Assembly (NCBI RefSeq): GCF_036226365.1
Contig: NZ_CP108462.1
Location: 3,948,501 to 4,012,500, forward strand
Direction of reading: 5' to 3'
From: Streptomyces sp. NBC_01262
GTDB taxonomy: Bacteria; Actinomycetota; Actinomycetes; Streptomycetales; Streptomycetaceae
DNA length: 64,000 bases
Part shown: positions 59,588 to 64,000 of the stretch, piece after piece
Layout of the letters: every line of letters begins with the position of its first letter
Position numbering within the stretch: position 1 is the first letter of the stretch
Notes under the pieces: generated by a model
Told to the model about the DNA's origin: nothing
Seen by the model: the letters and a program-made list of their open reading frames with translations, nothing else
Databases searched by the model: none
Translations under genes and position numbers: made by a program

Positions 59588-60798
59588 TATTTGTTGGCCG
59601 CGTTGATCAGGGCGTCCTGGCTGACGGCACCGATGTAGACCTTGCCGCTGTCGGTGATCAGGGCGTTGATCACGCGGGTGGAGACGAAGGTGCCGGAGCC
59701 GAAGTCGCCGTTGACCTGCTTGCCGAAGGAGTTGAGGAGGGACAGGTCGCCGGAGGCACCGGAGGCGCCGGCCGACTCCCCGGCCGGGAGATTCAGTTCG
59801 GCTATCGTGTCCCAGCCCTTGCCCAGGCCCACGGCGTCGAGTCCGGAGAGCGCGTCCTCTGCGTTCTTGGTCTCAGCGGCGTTCGTGTGGTCCGGCTTCG
59901 CCGCGTCGGCGTCCGCCTTCTCCGTCGTCACCTTTGTGCCCTTGGGCGGGGTGAAGGTGAAGGTACTGGCGGACGGCTTGGCGAAGTCCACCTTCGTGAA
60001 GCCGACGTCGACGGCCGCCTTCGCGCTGCCCTTGGGGGTCAGGGTGAACTTCAGGGGCACGCCGGTGTCGGAGTCGACGGCTATGCGGATCGCGCCGACC
60101 GTCGTGTCGGCCGACTTGGGCTTGATGAGCAGCTGGTACGCGTCCCGGCCGGCGACCCGGGCGGTGCCGTCGACGGTGACGGAGGTGGTGTCGTCCACCG
60201 CCTTCAGGGCCTGCTCGGCGGCCTCCTGCGGGGTGAGGGAGCTCAGCGACGGGGCGGGGACGGGGCGGTCCGCGGCGTCCTTGGGGAGGATCGCGTGGTA
60301 GGCCTGGTTGCTGCCGCTGTCGTAGGCCCAGAGCTGGGTGCCGTTGTGGATGACGCTGTACTCGGCGGCCTGCTCGACGATCGAGACCTTCTGGCGGTCG
60401 GGGCCGTCGGCGGCGACATGGAGGATGTGGGTGCCGGTCAGGAGCTGCGTGAGCTGCTTCGTCGGGTCGGCGGCGCTGCCGCTGTCGTCGCTGCCGCCCG
60501 ACGCGCCGCCGGTCAGGTCGCCGAAGGCGCTGGTGTCGAGGTTCGCGAGCGCGGGCAGCCCGAAGTCCGTGGTGATCTTCACCGAGCCGGAGATCGTCTG
60601 CGTGTCGGAGGCCGCGATCTTCTCGATCAGCTTCTGGGCGGAGATCTTCGGAAGGTCCGGGGTGCCCGCGCTGGCCAGCGCCGGTACGAGTCCGATGGTC
60701 GCGGCTGCGATGCCCGCCGCCGCCACCGGAACGGCGTAACGCATCGCCTTGCCGCGGCGCCCGCGGGTGTCGTCGTCTGTGTCCTGGATTCGTGCCAT
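59587..60798 (-). CDS. LolA-like exported protein (DUF2092 type)
   Basis: The 403-aa protein has a basic start and one hydrophobic helix (about 20-45), then a beta-rich LolA/LolB-like fold with the LWAYDSGSNQAYHA segment near 185 and DAYQLLIKPKS near 235. Such proteins often accompany ABC exporters and may carry lipids or act as sensors at the cell surface. I take the ATG at 60798, with GGAGGTAGGGA upstream, over an open frame starting 123 nt earlier. It is coupled to the ABC genes. Confidence 0.83.
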   Translation of the reverse strand: MARIQDTDDDTRGRRGKAMRYAVPVAAAGIAAATIGLVPALASAGTPDLPKISAQKLIEKIAASDTQTISGSVKITTDFGLPALANLDTSAFGDLTGGASGGSDDSGSAADPTKQLTQLLTGTHILHVAADGPDRQKVSIVEQAAEYSVIHNGTQLWAYDSGSNQAYHAILPKDAADRPVPAPSLSSLTPQEAAEQALKAVDDTTSVTVDGTARVAGRDAYQLLIKPKSADTTVGAIRIAVDSDTGVPLKFTLTPKGSAKAAVDVGFTKVDFAKPSASTFTFTPPKGTKVTTEKADADAAKPDHTNAAETKNAEDALSGLDAVGLGKGWDTIAELNLPAGESAGASGASGDLSLLNSFGKQVNGDFGSGTFVSTRVINALITDSGKVYIGAVSQDALINAANK

Positions 60799-60986
60799 CA
60801 CTGCTGTCCCTACCTCCGTCGTCAACGGCGGGCTCTGTTGCATTGTCACCCGAACCGCTCTGTCGTGGTGGTTTCCATCCCACCAAATCGGGGCTGACAG
60901 CACATCAGCCGACGGAGCCAACCGCGCGTACGCCCCAGGTATGACGAACCCCGAGGGCGTATGCGGGTCGGGTGGACGGGGCGGGT

Positions 60987-62243
60987 TCAGCGCGGGCGCG
61001 CGAGGAGAATCGCCGGAGACCTCAGACGGGACATGGCGCGTTCGCAGAGTTCGGCGACAGCGGCTCCGTCGGTCGAGGTGACGCCGAAGAAGAGCCGCCC
61101 GCCGTGGCCCGTCACGAGGACCAGGGGTGCGCCGGACAGGCTGGTGTTGGCGGCGCCGTAGAGGGCGTCGAGGCGGAGCGGGCCGTAGTCCTGGGTGATG
61201 GGTACGCGGACGTTGCTCAGCGAGATGTCGAAGCGGGCGCCCTTGGTCTCGCCGCGCAGCAGCAGGGTGCTCAGGGTCCTGCGGGGGACGGGGCGCAGGA
61301 GGCGGAAGACCCGGACGAGGGGGACGAGTTCGCCGGGGCGCAGCTGGTGGTGGATGGCGGCCCTGAGGTCCTGGCGTGAGGTCGCCGGGTCGGCGGTGAC
61401 GAACACGGTGGAGGCGTACAGGCCCATCGCCTCCTCTGGGGAGGGGGTGAGGATGCGGCGCAGATCGGCGGGGACCGCGATGCGGATGGGGCGGCCGTAC
61501 GCCTGGGCGAAGGCGGCGCAGAGGGCGGCTTGGAGGGTGGTGCGCTCGGCGCGGCAGCGGGTGAGGAGGGCCGCGGTTTCCTCGGGGGGCAGGGACCAGG
61601 TGGTGTAGGTGAGGGGGCCCGCGGGGCGGGCGGGGGGCGGGGGCGGGGGGCCGCCCAGGGCGCGGGCGAGCCTGAGGAGGTCGGCGGGGTTGGTGCGGCG
61701 GCCGGGGAGGAGGTCGTCGGCGGGCGGGGTGGCCGGCGCGGCGGCGGGCGGCGGGGTGGCGGCCCGCGGAGCGGACGTCTGCCGGACGACCCGGGGCGCG
61801 GCGACATGGTCCAGCAGATCCCGTACGACGAAGGCCGCCGAAAGGACGTCGGCGACCAGGTGGTGGTAGACGCAGACCAGGTCGAAAGCGTCGCCGTGGT
61901 CGAGGAGGACGAAGCGGGCCAGGGGGCCGGTGGCAGTGTCGAAGGGGCGTTGGAGCTCCTGCTCGACGACCTGGGTCCAGGCGTCGGGGGACGTGGCCGT
62001 CACGATCCGCAGGTCCGGGTCGGGGACGTCGTCCGAGGTCAGCCAGGCCTGCCAGCGTCCGGGGGCGTCGAGTCGGACGCCGAGGAGGGGGTGGCGGCGG
62101 CGCAGGGCGGCGAGCTCGTCGCGGATCCGGGCGGGGTGGGCCCGTCCGGTGACGCGGGCGGTGACGGCGAAGTTGACGGGGAGGACCTCGCCTGCGGCCC
62201 AGACGAGGCGCTCGGTCGGCGAGAGGCGTCGGCGTACGGTCAC
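60987..62243 (-). CDS. condensation-domain/PapA-like acyltransferase
   Basis: The 418-aa protein has the HHxxxD active-site motif (HHLVAD at 127-132) and the two-lobed layout of condensation/PapA acyltransferases, with FDISLSNVRVP in the second lobe (about 358-368) and a Pro/Ala-rich bridge (about 160-195). It would join an activated acyl group to a hydroxyl or amine. The GTG start overlaps the epimerase stop by 4 nt. Confidence 0.82.
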   Translation of the reverse strand: MTVRRRLSPTERLVWAAGEVLPVNFAVTARVTGRAHPARIRDELAALRRRHPLLGVRLDAPGRWQAWLTSDDVPDPDLRIVTATSPDAWTQVVEQELQRPFDTATGPLARFVLLDHGDAFDLVCVYHHLVADVLSAAFVVRDLLDHVAAPRVVRQTSAPRAATPPPAAAPATPPADDLLPGRRTNPADLLRLARALGGPPPPPPARPAGPLTYTTWSLPPEETAALLTRCRAERTTLQAALCAAFAQAYGRPIRIAVPADLRRILTPSPEEAMGLYASTVFVTADPATSRQDLRAAIHHQLRPGELVPLVRVFRLLRPVPRRTLSTLLLRGETKGARFDISLSNVRVPITQDYGPLRLDALYGAANTSLSGAPLVLVTGHGGRLFFGVTSTDGAAVAELCERAMSRLRSPAILLARPR

Positions 62244-63190
62244 GAGCGCGGCGCCAGGGCGGAGCGGAGGCCGTCGGCCAGGGTGATCTGCGCGGTGAAG
62301 GGGAGCCGGCCCGGGGCGGCCGTCCAGTCGGGGTGCAGGGCCTCGGTGACCTTGTCGGGGGTCAGGGTGGTGCCCCGGCCGAAGACCCGCGCGGCGCCCC
62401 TGGCCGCCCAGACCGGCACGCGCACGACGCGCGGGGGCCGCCTGCCGAGCGCCGTGGCGACGGCGGCGCCGATGTCGTCCCAGAGGTGCTCGGTGCCGTC
62501 GCTGACGTGGTGGACCGCGCCGTCCGCACCGCACTCGGCGGCCGTGAGCAGCGCGCGGCACAGGTCGTCCACATGGATGAGGGAGTAGCGGCGCGGCCCG
62601 GGGCCGCCGACGACGGGGAGCAGCCCGGCCCGCACCGACGCGACCAGTCGGGGCAGGAACTCCCGGTCCCCGGGTCCGTAGACGATCGGCGGGCGCACGA
62701 CGGTCCCCCGGTCGCCGACCGCGCGCTCGCCGCCCAGCTTGCTGCGTCCGTACGCGGAGACCGGGGCCGGCGGATCGTCCTCGTGCCGCAGCCGCCCGGG
62801 GCCGGAGGCGGCCAGCGACGAGCAGAGGACGAGGCGGGGTGGCCGCGGGAGGGCCGCGAGGGCGCTGCACAGCATGCGCGTGCCGTGTTCGTTGATCTCG
62901 TCGTACGCATGCGCATGGGCGGCTTTGGTGAGCCCGGCGAGGTGGATGACGCGGTCCGGGGCGGCCTCCTGGACGGCGGTGAGGAGGCCGGTGCCGGTGG
63001 CGAGGTCCCCGGGAAGGGAGCGGGCGGCTCCGGGGGCGTGGCGGCCTTCGCGGACGAGGGCGGTCACGTCGTGGCCGCCCTCGGTGAGATGGCGTACGAG
63101 GTGGCGGCCGATGAAGCCGGTCGCGCCGGTGACCAGATACCGCATGGGGGGCTGCATGGGGGGCTGCACGGGGGGCTGCACGGGGGGCAT
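62240..63190 (-). CDS. NAD-dependent epimerase/dehydratase (extended SDR)
   Basis: The 316-aa protein has the GATGFIG cofactor motif, HLAGLT, and the S-Y-x3-K region around SAYGRSKLGGE. It likely reduces or epimerises a sugar- or beta-hydroxy-type substrate. The first 15 residues are encoded by a 12-bp tandem repeat; a start at the ATG 63145 would remove them and begin MRYLVTGATG, as most homologues would. It lies 5 bp from the upstream gene. Confidence 0.83.
   Translation of the reverse strand: MPPVQPPVQPPMQPPMRYLVTGATGFIGRHLVRHLTEGGHDVTALVREGRHAPGAARSLPGDLATGTGLLTAVQEAAPDRVIHLAGLTKAAHAHAYDEINEHGTRMLCSALAALPRPPRLVLCSSLAASGPGRLRHEDDPPAPVSAYGRSKLGGERAVGDRGTVVRPPIVYGPGDREFLPRLVASVRAGLLPVVGGPGPRRYSLIHVDDLCRALLTAAECGADGAVHHVSDGTEHLWDDIGAAVATALGRRPPRVVRVPVWAARGAARVFGRGTTLTPDKVTEALHPDWTAAPGRLPFTAQITLADGLRSALAPRS
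63143..63190. repeat. 12-bp tandem repeat at the epimerase start
   Basis: The unit GCAYGGGGGGCT (on the + strand) occurs nearly four times in 63142-63190. On the coding strand it gives PPMQ/PPVQ repeats with a start-type codon in every unit, so initiation could occur at several places and copy number may vary. Confidence 0.65.
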
Positions 63191-63195
63191 CGCGG

Positions 63196-64000
63196 TCAGC
63201 CCGCGCTGCGCTCGTAGAGGCGGTGGGTGCGGAAGAGCTGCCCGCCCACCGCCTTGGCGTAGCGGTTGGCGTCGCGGTTGTCCTCCAGGATCCAGGACAG
63301 CTCGCTCTCGGTGTAGCCGAGGCGGAAGGCGGCGCGCTGGGCCTGGGCGAACATGGCGGCGGCCAGGCCCCGGTTGCGGTGCTCCTTCTTGATGCCGGAG
63401 GTGACGGCCCGGGTGCGGTCGATGCGGCGGGCAGCCCGGGTGACGCGGACCAGGCCGACCGGGAGGCCGAAGGTGGTGAGGCGGCCGTGGGCGGCGGCGA
63501 GGGCCTGGTTGGTGTCGGGGAGCCACAGGGTGAAGGCGGCTGGGTCGCCGCCGACCTCGACGATCTGGAGCAGCTCGGGCCGGATGATGGGCTTGAGCTG
63601 CTGCACGGTGTGCTCGAACTCGCGGTCGGTCATGGGGACGGCGGCGTAGTTCTCGGCCCAGGCGTCGTTGTAGATGTCCTTGACGGCGGCGAGATCGGCG
63701 TCGAATCGCCCCGGGTCCAGCGGTCGCACCACCACATCGGGCGCGGCCAGCGCCCGTTCGGCCACCCGCCGCACCGCCGCCGGGGGCTCGCCGTCGGCGG
63801 GCATCGGGATCCGCCAGGACAGCAGGTCCTTGGCCTTGGTGAAGCCGCAGCGGGTGAGCAGGCCCGGGTAGTACGGGGGGTTGTGCGGCATCAGCATGGT
63901 GGGCGGTCCGCCGAAGCCGTCCACGAGCACGCCGCACTCGTCGTTGGTGGACAGGCTGAGCGGGCCGAGCATGCGCGTGAGGCCGCGCTCGCCGAGCCAC
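63196..64000 (-). CDS. GNAT-fold acyltransferase, N-terminus outside the window
   Basis: The visible 268 codons stay open to the edge of the window, and the residues before the first internal ATG (63972) read WLGERGLTR, which continues smoothly into MLGPLSLSTNDECGVLVDGF, so the gene begins beyond 64000. The C-terminal part (about residues 150-260 of the visible part) has the GNAT-type acetyl-CoA loop (KKEHRNRGLAAAMFAQAQ). It is 5 bp from the epimerase gene and is probably the upstream gene of a small biosynthetic operon. Confidence 0.75.
   Translation of the reverse strand, partial: WLGERGLTRMLGPLSLSTNDECGVLVDGFGGPPTMLMPHNPPYYPGLLTRCGFTKAKDLLSWRIPMPADGEPPAAVRRVAERALAAPDVVVRPLDPGRFDADLAAVKDIYNDAWAENYAAVPMTDREFEHTVQQLKPIIRPELLQIVEVGGDPAAFTLWLPDTNQALAAAHGRLTTFGLPVGLVRVTRAARRIDRTRAVTSGIKKEHRNRGLAAAMFAQAQRAAFRLGYTESELSWILEDNRDANRYAKAVGGQLFRTHRLYERSAG

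Noticed and set aside
60799..60921. Upstream extension of the LolA-like protein
   Set aside because: The extra residues precede a good Shine-Dalgarno and typical basic signal start at 60798, and have no signal character.

Overview
The window is very GC-rich with strong third-position G/C bias, dense ATGA/GTGA start-stop overlaps, a WXG100/mycosin cluster, XRE-DUF397 regulator pairs and a complex I gene set lacking nuoDEFG. These point to a Streptomyces (or very close relative) chromosome carrying an integrated mobile element.

Positions 1-15,692 hold most of an actinomycete integrative and conjugative element (AICE) sitting at a tRNA-Tyr gene, the same kind of site used by SLP1 of S. coelicolor (established knowledge). 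From left to right it has two regulators (a GntR-NUDIX fusion and an XRE protein), a DUF4097-like protein, a small-gene unit with a DUF2637/SpdA-like membrane protein, the FtsK-like DNA translocase TraB, a palindromic candidate transfer locus, four tiny genes, a replication unit (C5 DNA methylase, prim-pol, zinc-binding protein, DUF3631 ATPase), an iteron-like origin, and xis-int. The integrase is split by a 1,428-bp IS256-family insertion with a clean 8-bp target duplication, so the element is probably locked in place. The left att site is not in the window. A hairpin with an invariant 18-nt loop segment occurs four times, each 32-38 nt before the first start codon of a unit, and the stems vary in a compensated way. 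It is the best candidate here for an undescribed element.

Positions 15,693-39,235 look like core chromosome: yajQ, an ECF sigma/anti-sigma pair, a DUF1996 protein, yccF, htpX, a ten-gene nuo operon (A,B,C,H,I,J,K,L,M,N), two nearly duplicated sensor kinases with one LuxR-type response regulator, korAB (2-oxoglutarate:ferredoxin oxidoreductase), an HxlR regulator divergent from a QorB-like reductase, and a RarD-like permease. A complex I without its NADH-input module next to a ferredoxin-reducing enzyme suggests a ferredoxin-linked respiratory route. Four 11-bp phased repeats precede korA.

Positions 39,222-48,220 are more accessory: two XRE-DUF397 (WhiJ-type) loci, one with a heptamer repeat array against its Shine-Dalgarno; an FMN reductase; a sialic acid module (MFS transporter, sialidase, NanM-like epimerase); and a PIN/RHH toxin-antitoxin pair. 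Two related miniature inverted-repeat elements lie at 19.2 and 41.6 kb.

Positions 48,443-57,551 form a minus-strand cluster of WXG-type proteins, a mycosin protease and three membrane-anchored proteins of unknown function, with no EccB/C/D/E in view. The right end has an ABC exporter with a LolA-like partner and a small acyltransferase/epimerase/GNAT cluster that runs off the window.
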